A DNA stretch of 63,458 nucleotides from Candidatus Gastranaerophilales bacterium (GCA_944326115.1 CALVCQ010000008.1:1-63458); one strand, 5' to 3'. Positions 26,704-35,172 are shown, numbered from the stretch's first letter. Program-made: numbers and translations. Notes: generated by a model from the letters alone, not told the origin.

Positions 26704-28305
26704 CTAATGTATTGAATTGTTATTATTTTCATCATGAGATTTATGAAAATGCCCCCATTTGAATGACGGATAAGTCTCTTTCATCTGGTCCCAATCAACA
26801 TGTACGTCATAAGGCAGAGCATTTTTTTCTATTTCTGTTCTTCTTTCTTTTTCCCATTCTTTAATAAAATCTATACACGCATGATCAATATAATGCAGCC
26901 TTTCTGCACAAAGTGTTATATTCTTATTTTTAGGAAGACTCTCTAATGCTTCTATCAATGTCGGGAGTTGTATAAATGTAATATTTCCGTGTATTTTTGC
27001 CGTTATTGTATTTGTATCATTATTTTCTTGTGTATCAATATCAACCTTCAAAACCTTGTAAGCACTTTTTATAAGTGCGCAGAAAAATCCAGCAAGTATA
27101 CCTTCAAACAGGTTAGTAAACAGTATTGCAATAAGAGTTATTACGTATATTGCAAACTCTCCTTTGCTCAATTTCAAAATATGTTTTGCCGAATTTACAT
27201 CAACAAGTTTATAACCTGTATATACAAGTATTGCTGCAAGAGAAGATACCGGTATGTAGTTTAAAACAGCCGGTAAAAAACTAACAAACAAAAGTATCCA
27301 CAATCCGTGCAAGATGGTAGACAATCTTGTTTGCGCATCTGCATTAATGTTTGCAGCACTTCTGACAATTACTCCTGTTATCGGCAGTCCGCCAACTACG
27401 CCGGATATAGCATTACCAACGCCTTGAGCAATAATTTCTTTATCGTAATCAGTTTTTGATTTTGTGCTCATCTTGTCTATTGCCGTTGAAGTCAAAAGAG
27501 TTTCCGCACTGGCAATAAAAGTAATTATAAGTGCACTTATAATTACTTTCAGGTTAAATATTTGTGTCAGAAGCGAAGGTTTTAAAAATTGAGCTGATGT
27601 CCAGAAATTGTTTCCGACATTAATATAATTGATATCAAAGTGCAAAATATTTGCAGTTAAAGAAGCAATAATTATGGCAACCAGAGCTGCCGGTATTGAT
27701 TTTAGTTTTTTATAAGGTAGTGCATTCCAGAATATAATTATCGAAATTGTCATTATTCCTATTATGCACGCAAGATGATGCGCAGACCCGTTTAGAGGCA
27801 ATACTGAATGATATATAACATTCCCTAAATCAAGAATATTTTCAATAAAAGAATTTTGTGGCTGGCTGTCCAGCATAATATGGAACTGCGATAAAAATAT
27901 TGAAATTCCTATACCTGCAAGCATACCCTGGATAATAGCCGGAGAAATTGCCCTGAACCATTTGCCCAGAGACAAAAAACCGAACAGTATTTGCATCAAA
28001 CCGACAGCAAATATGATTAAAAATAATTTTTCTATACCGAGATTATGAATAATATCAACAACAATAAGAATCAATCCGGCAGCAGGACCTGATACCTGCA
28101 GAGAATTGCCTGACAATGCTCCAACAACAATACCTCCTATTATCCCGGAAATAATCCCGCAATAGACAGGCAGTCCGCATGCTATAGATATGCCTATTGC
28201 AAGAGGCATTGCAACAAGAAAAACTATAACCGAAGCCAAAAAATCTTTTTTGAAAGAGTTTGTATTAATATGAATCATTGCTGTTTCGTCCGTGTTATAA
28301 ACCAT
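26704..28305 (-). CDS. SulP-family anion transporter with STAS domain
   Basis: A 533-residue protein with about 10-12 hydrophobic segments followed by a C-terminal STAS-like domain (~425-500). The opening FLVAMPLAIGISIACGLPV and SGNSLQVSGPAAGLILIVV match the SulP family, in the branch that contains sulfate and bicarbonate carriers. In the STAS part, LHYIDHACIDFI takes the position of the usual phosphoregulated segment. The substrate is not decidable. Two starts are possible (28305, or an internal Met nine codons later), neither with a strong RBS. The gene is convergent with pgk. Confidence 0.9.
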   Translation of the reverse strand: MVYNTDETAMIHINTNSFKKDFLASVIVFLVAMPLAIGISIACGLPVYCGIISGIIGGIVVGALSGNSLQVSGPAAGLILIVVDIIHNLGIEKLFLIIFAVGLMQILFGFLSLGKWFRAISPAIIQGMLAGIGISIFLSQFHIMLDSQPQNSFIENILDLGNVIYHSVLPLNGSAHHLACIIGIMTISIIIFWNALPYKKLKSIPAALVAIIIASLTANILHFDINYINVGNNFWTSAQFLKPSLLTQIFNLKVIISALIITFIASAETLLTSTAIDKMSTKSKTDYDKEIIAQGVGNAISGVVGGLPITGVIVRSAANINADAQTRLSTILHGLWILLFVSFLPAVLNYIPVSSLAAILVYTGYKLVDVNSAKHILKLSKGEFAIYVITLIAILFTNLFEGILAGFFCALIKSAYKVLKVDIDTQENNDTNTITAKIHGNITFIQLPTLIEALESLPKNKNITLCAERLHYIDHACIDFIKEWEKERRTEIEKNALPYDVHVDWDQMKETYPSFKWGHFHKSHDENNNNSIH

Positions 28306-28341
28306 TTTTTATCATAAATGTTAAACGGACAAATTGCAATA

Positions 28342-28636
28342 TTTCATATCGTCAACCGACTCCGAGTACGTCTTGGATTATTGGCGTTCGTAAGGTTTTG
28401 CACTCCGTTTAGATTTGCTTTGCAAATCTCACTTCGTCAAACTTTTTCACAGGACGGCGTTCCCTCTTTTCATTCGGTCAGCCTTGCCAAAATCAGCTCT
28501 TGGATTTTCTTCATGCTCGGACAGTTTCCAATTTTTATACTGCACGGAGATACGAAGTATCTCACTGCAGTATAAAGATTAACAACGCCATACGCATCAG
28601 GCTGCCCTCGGGTACAAGCGGGCAGCCTCAGACGTT
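28342..28636 (+). repeat. Modular intergenic repeat, copy A3 (one unit)
   Basis: It starts with the family terminal motif (TTTCATATCGTCAACCGACT), has a single 127-bp unit beginning at 28373, and ends with the same distal module as A1: a stem with arms TTTATACTGCA and TGCAGTATAAA around GAGATACGAAGTATCTC, then CCCTCGGGTACAAGCG. It faces copy A4 across the EF-hand gene. Confidence 0.9.
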
Positions 28637-28652
28637 TATCTGTTTGTGATTA

Positions 28653-29135
28653 TTACATCAAATAGCTGACAGCATTTGCAGCAAGCTTTGTCATTGCTGA
28701 ACTTGCATAATAATTTTTGCATAAATTCTGTGCAAGATTTTGTGCTGCAGTGCCAAAATTTTGGGTTGTTTGAATTTCTCTCAGCGCACCTTTTAAAATA
28801 TCTGGCACATTCCCGTCAGGATTAGTTTCTTGATAAGTGATTGCTCCGTCTTTATCGGTGTCTATATATTCTGATAATTTTTCAATTGTATTATTTTCAA
28901 GTATCTTTTTTAATTCTTCATTTTTTGCATCACGTGCAGTCTGTATGGCAATTTCGTTTTTTGATAAAATATTGTCTGCATTTTGGTCTATTGTATCAAA
29001 ATTATTTTTTAAATAGTCTGCAAAATTTCTTGTATCAGTATTTAAAAAAGTTGATGTATATGTCTGTGCTTTTTGATACAGCCCCGAAATAATGCTGTTT
29101 TGTAATAAATCCCCGTTATTTACCTGAAGACCCAT
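28653..29135 (-). CDS. EF-hand calcium-binding protein
   Basis: A 160-residue soluble protein with two EF-hand loops: DQNADNILSKNE (~residues 50-61) and DTDKDGAITYQE (~91-102). Both keep acidic or Asn ligands at 1, 3 and 5 and Glu at 12; the second is a textbook loop. There is no signal peptide. It could be a calcium sensor or buffer; the flanks do not match a dockerin. RBS GGGGAG precedes the ATG. The gene is the only content between inverted repeats A3 and A4. Confidence 0.82.
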   Translation of the reverse strand: MGLQVNNGDLLQNSIISGLYQKAQTYTSTFLNTDTRNFADYLKNNFDTIDQNADNILSKNEIAIQTARDAKNEELKKILENNTIEKLSEYIDTDKDGAITYQETNPDGNVPDILKGALREIQTTQNFGTAAQNLAQNLCKNYYASSAMTKLAANAVSYLM

Positions 29136-29238
29136 AGATGTATTATCTCCCCTTATTTATTTTTATTATAAAGATATCTGTGTATTTTTTTATCCGTCAT
29201 TTAAAGTAAAAAATTGTGCAGTAAAATGTCTGTGTGTG

Positions 29239-29481
29239 ACCTTGCTTGTACCCGAGGGCATTCTGCTGCGTACGGCGTGCAGTATAAAAATTGGAAACTG
29301 TCCGAGCGTGAAGAAAATCCAAGAGCGGATTTTGACAAGGCTGACCGAATGAAAAGAGGGAACGCCGTCCTGTGAAAAAGTTTGACATAGAGAGATTTGC
29401 AAAGCAAATCTAAAAGGAGTGCAAAAACTTTTGAACTGCCAATAATCCAAGAAGAAATCGGAATCAGTTGACAATATGAAA
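29239..29481 (-). repeat. Modular intergenic repeat, copy A4 (one unit, inverted)
   Basis: On the minus strand it reads from a diverged terminal motif (29458-29481) into one 128-bp unit (about 29323-29450) and the distal module ending in the complement of CCCTCGGGTACAAG near 29250. It is the inverted partner of A3. The remaining gap up to 29553 shows only the RBS of the next gene. Confidence 0.88.
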
Positions 29482-29553
29482 TTACAGAGGCAATTTAGAC
29501 ATTTAAAATTTTTATGTTATTATTAAAAAGTTCCTCATACACGGAGAAATCTT

Positions 29554-31134
29554 ATGAATCCATTTGGGTCTTTGTTTTTGACACTGGTTCTGCTTCTATC
29601 TTTTCAAAATACAACTTTTGCAGATGCCGCCGCTCATAAACAAGCTTTGCAAAAAGCTAAAACAGCTGTTGATAAAGATTCCGTAAAAATTGATAAAACA
29701 CACTTTTATCCTGAATATCATCTCGCAGCCCCTGCAAATAGAATGACTAATCCCGGAGCTCTTTCTTATTTTAAAGGGCAATATCATATTTTTTATCAGC
29801 ACAATCCGTTTTCTTCAGAATCCGGAAATATGCACTGGGGACATTATGTGAGTCCGGATTTGATTCATTGGACAGAAATGCCGATTGCGCTTGCTCCGTC
29901 AGAAAATTATGATAAAGACGGTATACTTTCAGGAAGTGCTATTGCTGATGATAATCTTTTGTATTTATTATATACAGGCAATGTTGTTAACAAAAAAGAT
30001 GACAAAACAGAAATTCATCAGACACAGAATCTTGCAATGAGTAAAGACGGTATAAATTTCGGAAAATCAGCAAATAATCCGATAATTAATATGGCACCTC
30101 ATTATTCAATACTTAATTTTTCATTAAAAGATTTTAGAAATCCGTATATATGGAAACAATCGGACAGATATTATGCTCTTGTAGGTTCTCAATACGAAAA
30201 GACAAAAGACGGCGCAGTACTTCTTTTTAAAAGCAAAGATTTAAGAAACTGGGTGCTTATAAATATTACTGCTATAGGTTCAAACGGAGAAATGGGGTAT
30301 ATGTGGGAAAGTCCTGCTTTTCTGCATATTGGCAATGATGATGTATTAATGATTTCTCCACAGGGGATAAAACCTCACGGCAAAATGTTTCTGAACAAAT
30401 ATCAATCCGGCTGGTTTATCGGAAAGCTCGATTATGATACCGGCAAATTTAAACAAAAAGGACCGTTCGGTTTATTTGATTATGGTTTTGATTTTTATGC
30501 ACCGCAAGTAGTTAAAACACATGAGGGTAAACATATCATAATTGGTTTACTTGATATGTGTGACACAAATATGCCCGAAACCGCTTATGGTTGGGCCGGC
30601 ATGATGAGCATTCCACGTGAATTAAAAATACATAACGGTAAGATTATTACTGTTCCATTCGACGGACTCAAAGTCTTAAGGTATGAGTCAGCTAATTACA
30701 AAGATCAAAAACTGAATGGTACGAGAGATTTCAGTCGTATAAACGGCAGTGTCTACGAATTGATAATTACAGCTGATTTGACTGTTGCAAAATCTTTTGC
30801 TGTTAAATTAAGAGAAAACTCTTCACAAGAAACAGTTTTGAGTTATGATAAAGAAAGTAATATCTTAAAATTGAACCGTGACAAATCGAGTGCAAATCCG
30901 AATCATATACTTACAGGTGAAAGAGAAGTATCTCTTCCCATTGAAAACAATATTTTGAAACTTCATATATTTGTTGACAAGTCTTCTGTAGAAATTTTTG
31001 CTAATGACGGTCAGGCGGTCATGAGTTCCAGAATTTATCCCGATAAAAATGCAACCGGTGTGAAATTTGTTTCAGACGGTGATGTTAAGATTAAGTCTTT
31101 AGACTTTTACAAATTAAAGACAGCTAATAATTAA
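29554..31134 (+). CDS. Secreted GH32-like protein (fructan hydrolase fold) with two catalytic Asp replaced by Asn
   Basis: A 526-residue protein with a signal peptide (residues ~1-24, cleavage near FADA). It follows the GH32 layout: a five-bladed propeller with YHIFYQHNP, MHWGHYVSPDLIHW and a C-terminal beta-sandwich (residues ~370-520) ending with the VDKSSVEIFANDG motif. GH32 enzymes split sucrose, levan or inulin using the Asp of NDPNG, the Asp of RDP and the Glu of EC. Here these read TNPGA (Asn66), FRNP (Asn196) and WESP (Glu252): the nucleophile and the transition-state stabiliser are both Asn. The protein is probably an inactive sugar-binding relative, or uses altered chemistry. RBS GGAGAAATCTT supports the start. 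Confidence 0.87.
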   Translation: MNPFGSLFLTLVLLLSFQNTTFADAAAHKQALQKAKTAVDKDSVKIDKTHFYPEYHLAAPANRMTNPGALSYFKGQYHIFYQHNPFSSESGNMHWGHYVSPDLIHWTEMPIALAPSENYDKDGILSGSAIADDNLLYLLYTGNVVNKKDDKTEIHQTQNLAMSKDGINFGKSANNPIINMAPHYSILNFSLKDFRNPYIWKQSDRYYALVGSQYEKTKDGAVLLFKSKDLRNWVLINITAIGSNGEMGYMWESPAFLHIGNDDVLMISPQGIKPHGKMFLNKYQSGWFIGKLDYDTGKFKQKGPFGLFDYGFDFYAPQVVKTHEGKHIIIGLLDMCDTNMPETAYGWAGMMSIPRELKIHNGKIITVPFDGLKVLRYESANYKDQKLNGTRDFSRINGSVYELIITADLTVAKSFAVKLRENSSQETVLSYDKESNILKLNRDKSSANPNHILTGEREVSLPIENNILKLHIFVDKSSVEIFANDGQAVMSSRIYPDKNATGVKFVSDGDVKIKSLDFYKLKTANN

Positions 31135-31151
31135 ATATATTTGTAATATAA

Positions 31152-31224
31152 GCCGGTGTAGCTCAGCTGGTAGAGCAGGTCATTCGTAATGATCAGGTCG
31201 CAGGTTCGAACCCCGTCACCGGCT
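31152..31224 (+). tRNA. tRNA-Thr (anticodon CGT)
   Basis: Acceptor arms GCCGGTG and CACCGGC pair fully. The D arm is GCTCAGCTGGTAGAGC, the anticodon loop TTCGTAA gives CGT, and the T loop is TTCGAAC. The T stem GCAGG/CCCGT contains one A-C mismatch, unusual for this tRNA. The discriminator is T and CCA is not encoded. A 58-bp segment starting inside this gene is repeated 84 bp downstream. Confidence 0.92.
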
Positions 31225-31352
31225 TTTTATCACAGAGATAGCGAACCTGCGACCATCGCAGGAAAATTAAAAGAGCAGGCATTCGCCCGCTCAGCCCCGT
31301 CACCGGCTTTTTATCACAGAGATAGCGAACCTGCGACCATCGCAGGAAAATT
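31211..31352 (+). repeat. Duplicated tRNA-Thr 3' end plus downstream hairpin; decayed tRNA copy
   Basis: Two identical 58-bp segments (31211-31268 and 31295-31352) start with the last 14 bases of tRNA-Thr and run through a hairpin CCTGCGA/TCGCAGG. The 26-bp spacer contains AGAGCAGG-CATTCG, which matches the D-stem to anticodon region of the tRNA with one base lost. The second copy is therefore a truncated tRNA-Thr remnant. An inverted piece of the tRNA T arm (CGAACCTGCGAC) also lies in each copy. An open frame over this region is not a gene. Confidence 0.85.
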
Positions 31353-31463
31353 TATTATAAAAATTCGTGCGTATAAACACATCTCTCCTTTTTTGCTGCC
31401 GGCAGAGTCGGAAGCGGTCGGCGGTAACTGCGGCGCCGGATTAGCTGTTTATAATAACAAAAA

Positions 31464-31492
31464 ACAGACAGTATAAATTCTGTCTGTTTTTT
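31464..31492. terminator. Intrinsic terminator after the tRNA-Thr region
   Basis: ACAGACAG and CTGTCTGT are inverted around an AT loop and followed by TTTTTT; preceding A bases let it also serve the converging gene at 31515. Confidence 0.88.
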
Positions 31493-31514
31493 ACAAAATT
31501 AAAGATATTCTAAA

Positions 31515-31826
31515 TTAATGGTTACATTCAGTTATATCAATGCATACATTAGAATTTTTTGCTGCACTGTAAGCTTTCAAAATAGTATCCATATCATGCT
31601 GCACCATTAAAACAGAAGGTTCATTCCACTGGTATCCGTTATGTTTAACAACTTTAGGAATATCATATTTAATAAGTGTACAATCTTTATTGTCTTTTCT
31701 TGTGCTTATGTCCAGAATTTTGTCAGTGTCTAATTCATAAACAAGCTCTCCTGAAGAATCAACTGCTTTTATTTGACCTTTAAAAGGTATTCTTGATGCT
31801 GCACTGTTAACCGGTTGAATTGACAT
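31515..31826 (-). CDS. Hypothetical small protein with N-terminal PFKG motif
   Basis: A 103-residue soluble protein with a strong AAAGGAGAG RBS. It begins MSIQPVNSAASRIPFKGQIK; the PFKG at residues ~14-17 matches the short motif in the AAA+ protein at 37253 (AFKG) and the glycosyltransferase (SFSG). The rest alternates as beta strands (VYELDTDKILDIS, CTLIKYDIPKVVK) with a final helix, like a small beta-barrel or sandwich. No family is recognised. Confidence 0.7.
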   Translation of the reverse strand: MSIQPVNSAASRIPFKGQIKAVDSSGELVYELDTDKILDISTRKDNKDCTLIKYDIPKVVKHNGYQWNEPSVLMVQHDMDTILKAYSAAKNSNVCIDITECNH

Positions 31827-32163
31827 AATTTTCTCTCCTTTATCCTAAATAATTTGGTATACAATCTTATAAAACTTGTAAAAATTTTTTTTGTTATATT
31901 CTTCGTTTTTTTTTTACAAAAGTTAAGAAATTTATCCGAAAAAATTTGTCATAAGAAGAATGTTCTCTAAAAAATGATTGAGTATGTAAGATTGTTATTT
32001 TAGATATGTTAACAATTGTAAAATTGAGTTTTAATGTGCCGAAAACCCTGTCATAATGACTAATAGGATAGGATAGATGAGGCTGAAATGCAATTATAGC
32101 AATTTTTTCAGATGTCTTTTTTTATTGTAAATGTAGGTAACAAAAATGAAAGGTAGGAATTAT
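31827..32163. other. Divergent intergenic region with promoters
   Basis: This gap separates two divergent small genes. It is very AT-rich and contains TTACAAAAGTTAAGAAA (about 31914-31930), a GTCATAATGAC palindrome near 32050 that overlaps a CATAAT -10-like box, and several TTTT runs. No coding potential or RNA fold stands out. Confidence 0.4.
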
Positions 32164-32427
32164 ATGATTGGACAGTCTGCATTTACTATGTACCCGGGAT
32201 GTTATCCAGTTTTTTATGAAAATCATTCAAATCCTGAATCTGTAAAATTTGCACGTCAAGTAAATGATGAGTTAGATGTAAAAATGGCTGAATTAAAATT
32301 TGTATATTTAAATGATCTTTCTCATGATGCTAACCTGACACCGGCACAGCGTAAAACTTTAAACTATATGTTGGAAAGTGCAAGACAGGAATTTAATGCT
32401 CTTAAGGCAAAAAATAATATCAGATAA
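32164..32427 (+). CDS. Hypothetical small protein
   Basis: The ATG at 32164 lies 6 nt after AAAGGTAGG and gives 87 residues; a start at 32146 is also possible. The N-terminus (MIGQSAFTMYPGCYPVFYEN) is aromatic and polar, and the rest forms two or three amphipathic helices ending ARQEFNALKAKNNIR. There is no signal peptide or membrane helix. No family is recognised. It lies directly before another small gene, probably co-transcribed. Confidence 0.6.
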   Translation: MIGQSAFTMYPGCYPVFYENHSNPESVKFARQVNDELDVKMAELKFVYLNDLSHDANLTPAQRKTLNYMLESARQEFNALKAKNNIR

Positions 32428-32449
32428 ACCAAAGAAATGTGAGGAAATG

Positions 32450-32725
32450 ATGACAAATTTAATTAAGTCTTATTCTAATTATGTAAATTCTTTTTATTCA
32501 AATGACGTTGAAATATTAAAAAAACGTAAAAAACAGTCAAAAAAAGCTGCGCTTATCACTGCATCCGCAGGGGCAGCTTCTGCAGCATTAGGTTTTTTGC
32601 CTAAAAACAAGATGAAGATACCTTGTTTTGTTCTTTCTGCTTTTTCCTTTTTAGCTGCATTGAATTTGCATAATTATACAAAGATGGCAGATAAAAAAAT
32701 TGATTCTCTAAATACTAATGCATAG
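32450..32725 (+). CDS. Hypothetical small membrane protein
   Basis: Starting at the ATG at 32450 after TGTGAGG, the protein has 91 residues. After a polar helix and a basic KKRKKQSKKA stretch come two hydrophobic segments (AALITASAGAASAALGFL and IPCFVLSAFSFLAAL) separated by KNKMK, a helical hairpin in the membrane. The N-terminal basic patch would face the cytoplasm. The function is unknown. Confidence 0.62.
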   Translation: MTNLIKSYSNYVNSFYSNDVEILKKRKKQSKKAALITASAGAASAALGFLPKNKMKIPCFVLSAFSFLAALNLHNYTKMADKKIDSLNTNA

Positions 32726-32892
32726 TTTTGTCTGAAAACATTTCATGACAAGATTCTGCAGGACAAAAGAATCCGGTTAATTGTTAATAAGCAATTAAAA
32801 GATGTATTGATGTAAATTTGTAAAACTTAACTGTTGCTTATACCTGTATTTATTGTAAAATAAAATATATTATATAAAGGAGATTTACTACG

Positions 32893-33354
32893 ATGAAACA
32901 AGGTATTAAGTATTTTGCTTTAGGTTTAGGTGCATTTATTATCGGTATGTCTGTTAATAATTATGCTATTTCTAATGTACCGTCTAAAATTGCTGTAGTT
33001 GATGTTCAAAAAGTTGTAGCATCTTCTGCACAGGTAAAAGCTTTAAAAGCTGACAGAGACGCAAAAGTTAAAGATTTGACTACATTTGTTGCTAACGCAA
33101 GAGCTGCCGTTGCAAAAGAACCGAATGCTGCAAAGAAAAAAGAACTTGAAAATAAATATAATAAAGAACTCAATGCAAAGCGCAACGCTATTCAAAAAGA
33201 TTATGCAAAAAAACTTGCTAATATAGACAAAAGCATCTCTGCAGTTGTTGCACAAAAAGCAAAAGCTGCAAACTATGATATAGTTCTTGCAAAAGGTGTT
33301 GTTTTGTATGGCGGTACAGATATTACTGCTGAAGTAACTAAATCTGTAAAATAA
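32893..33354 (+). CDS. OmpH/Skp-family periplasmic protein
   Basis: A 153-residue protein with a signal-anchor or signal peptide (residues ~5-27), then IAVVDVQKVVASSAQVKALK, the OmpH family opening, followed by long charged helices and the family C-terminal strand AANYDIVLAKGVVLYGG with DITAEV. Skp proteins are periplasmic chaperones that hold unfolded outer-membrane proteins, fitting an outer-membrane organism with autotransporters. RBS AAAGGAG precedes the start; a strong terminator follows. It is not next to bamA or lpx genes here. Confidence 0.88.
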   Translation: MKQGIKYFALGLGAFIIGMSVNNYAISNVPSKIAVVDVQKVVASSAQVKALKADRDAKVKDLTTFVANARAAVAKEPNAAKKKELENKYNKELNAKRNAIQKDYAKKLANIDKSISAVVAQKAKAANYDIVLAKGVVLYGGTDITAEVTKSVK

Positions 33355-33373
33355 TTTTTTTATTACTTTTTAC

Positions 33374-33405
33374 AAAAAGCCCGAAATTAAACTTCGGGCT
33401 TTTTG
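33374..33405. terminator. Intrinsic terminator after ompH-like gene
   Basis: AAAAAGCCCGAA and TTCGGGCTTTTT form the stem, with A- and T-rich flanks suited to both converging genes. Confidence 0.92.
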
Positions 33406-33422
33406 ATTTTATAATCTACATA

Positions 33423-34328
33423 CTATTTGTTTATATTCTCTTTTTCTTCTCGAGTTGTTACAATGTCCTCAAACTGTGCAAGTGTTTCCATACCTACTAT
33501 TTGTTCCAGTGCTGAACGCTTAGCCAGAAAATCTGAACGGAGTTTACTTTGTTTATTCAGGGCTTCTCTATAATACGCATCAAGCATAATAACCTGCTCA
33601 TCCGTCATTTTTTGTGAATTCATGAATGCATTTCTTCTTTTTGCAACTATACTATCAGAGCGAATAAGAAGGGCTCTTGATGTCATATAATCAAAATAAT
33701 AATTAACTATTTTTCTTTGCAGTTCTTCTATTTTTCTTATCAAAACAATCATGTCCGCATCATTAACTTTACTGAACTTATAATTTAAATCTTTATCATC
33801 AACTGACATTGAACCAAGAACGCTGCTGCCCATTATAGAAGAAATTGCGGCAATTGGATTGCCCATACCTATTCCTGCAAGACTGCCGACAGTAGATATT
33901 GGCTGAATGATTTTTTTTACCACACTCTCATCAGGCTTGTCTTCATCTGGATTAGAAAGTTTATAAACAATAAACTTTACTGTTTCACTGTTTTGTGCAG
34001 CGCCTATCCATAAAAGCTGAAAGTCCGCAAGTACGTCCTGTGTATCCAGCTCAGCATCAGAACTTATTTCTTCTGCAATTTTTTTCAGGCTTAAATCAGC
34101 ATAAGTAATGTTCTTTACGGCTTCGCCGGTTTTATCTAAATTTGCTTCTTTTGATTCTATAATTTTATTTGTTTCAGATACTTTAAACGGATTTTCAGGA
34201 CTGCTTCCTATTCCCAGACGGCGTGCAGGCGGCATTGGCTCTGTTAAATCTTCAAGATTTATAGAAAAAACCGGACATATTGATGCAAGCAAAACAATGA
34301 ACAGTAAAGAAAATTTAATTCTTAGCAT
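33423..34328 (-). CDS. Hypothetical secreted helical protein, paralog of 34315-35172
   Basis: A 301-residue protein with signal peptide (residues ~1-22). The middle has a small hydrophobic Gly/Ala-rich stretch (LAGIGMGNPIAAISSIMG) flanked by long charged helices; the C-terminal half is helical and probably coiled coil. It resembles its upstream neighbour: LLWIGAAQNSETVKF here against MLWKSTVENNDLIKF there, and similar EELQ/ESLQ helices. RBS GGAGGGT is inside the end of the upstream gene, and the genes overlap by 14 bp. The layout recalls a TolC-like or envelope coiled-coil protein, but no family can be claimed. Confidence 0.68.
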   Translation of the reverse strand: MLRIKFSLLFIVLLASICPVFSINLEDLTEPMPPARRLGIGSSPENPFKVSETNKIIESKEANLDKTGEAVKNITYADLSLKKIAEEISSDAELDTQDVLADFQLLWIGAAQNSETVKFIVYKLSNPDEDKPDESVVKKIIQPISTVGSLAGIGMGNPIAAISSIMGSSVLGSMSVDDKDLNYKFSKVNDADMIVLIRKIEELQRKIVNYYFDYMTSRALLIRSDSIVAKRRNAFMNSQKMTDEQVIMLDAYYREALNKQSKLRSDFLAKRSALEQIVGMETLAQFEDIVTTREEKENINK

Positions 34329-35172
34329 CTTTACCCTCCGGAGTTGTATGTGTATCTTTATTCATTAATTTTTGAGAAAATAATTCATTTTTAAATGCAT
34401 ACTGGTACAGGTTTAAATTTTGCACTGTTTTTTTGCCGGCAAGACGCTCTAAATCCATCTGATATTTGCGGGCTTCTCTTAACTGCTGAAATTCTTCAAA
34501 CAACAAATCATCATACATATTCCCTGAGACAATGATTTCCATTTCATTACTGCCTCTTAGTGCTTGAGAATAATTTTTGTTATATAAAACAAGTCTCTGT
34601 CTGATATCTTTTACCTGTCCGAGCGCCATTTTGTAGTTGTAATATGAATTTATAATTTGATCTTGCAAAGATTCTATCATACCGGCTAACTCAATCAATT
34701 CGGTATCTGTTAGAGGAACTTCTTTAGGATTGTTAATTTTGGATATATAATTGTTAGCAAGTCGTCCGGTAGCATAAGATGCGGATTGAACCATATAGTT
34801 TGCGCCGAAAAAGGCAGGAACAAATGAAGCTCCATTGACAAGAGCAGATACTGATTTTGCAAGAATTGAAGAATGGTAACGCTGTTGTTCCGGCGGGATT
34901 GATAATTTTTTCATCGCAAATTTAATAAGGTCATTGTTTTCCACAGTTGACTTCCACAGCATATCAATATCTTCAAGATCTTTTTGCTGTTGAAGATTTA
35001 TAATCCCTTTTAAGGCTGTTTCTTCGTCTATTGTTAGTTCTTTTGTTTCTTTTTCGACTTTTGGTGTGTATTTAACTTTTTGCTCTTGCACATTTTTTAG
35101 ACCGATATCTTCGGCTGTTGCACAATTCGTAAAACTTATTAATATAATTATTATAGATAATAATTTTTTCAT
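34315..35172 (-). CDS. Hypothetical secreted helical protein, paralog of 33423-34328
   Basis: A 285-residue protein with signal peptide (MKKLLSIIIILISFTNCATA), possibly a lipoprotein if FTNC acts as a weak lipobox. A short hydrophobic stretch near the middle (NGASFVPAFFGANYMV) lies between long helices; the C-terminal part (EEFQQLREARKYQMDLERLA) is coiled coil. It is the first gene of a two-gene operon with its paralog. An extended -10 box (TGCTATAAA) ends only 8 nt before the ATG, and no RBS is visible, so a leaderless transcript is possible. Confidence 0.68.
   Translation of the reverse strand: MKKLLSIIIILISFTNCATAEDIGLKNVQEQKVKYTPKVEKETKELTIDEETALKGIINLQQQKDLEDIDMLWKSTVENNDLIKFAMKKLSIPPEQQRYHSSILAKSVSALVNGASFVPAFFGANYMVQSASYATGRLANNYISKINNPKEVPLTDTELIELAGMIESLQDQIINSYYNYKMALGQVKDIRQRLVLYNKNYSQALRGSNEMEIIVSGNMYDDLLFEEFQQLREARKYQMDLERLAGKKTVQNLNLYQYAFKNELFSQKLMNKDTHTTPEGKDAKN

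Noticed and set aside
28318-29490. Insertion sequence with its own transposase between repeats A3 and A4
   Set aside because: The enclosed gene encodes an EF-hand protein; no DDE, HUH or serine/tyrosine recombinase motif is present anywhere in the window.
31211-31352. attL/attR pair of an integrated element at tRNA-Thr
   Set aside because: The copies are only 84 bp apart, no integrase or cargo lies between them, and the spacer looks like leftover tRNA sequence.
31189-31476. 95-codon frame after tRNA-Thr
   Set aside because: It overlaps the tRNA and the two copies of the 58-bp duplicated segment, so the protein repeat is a by-product of the DNA repeat.
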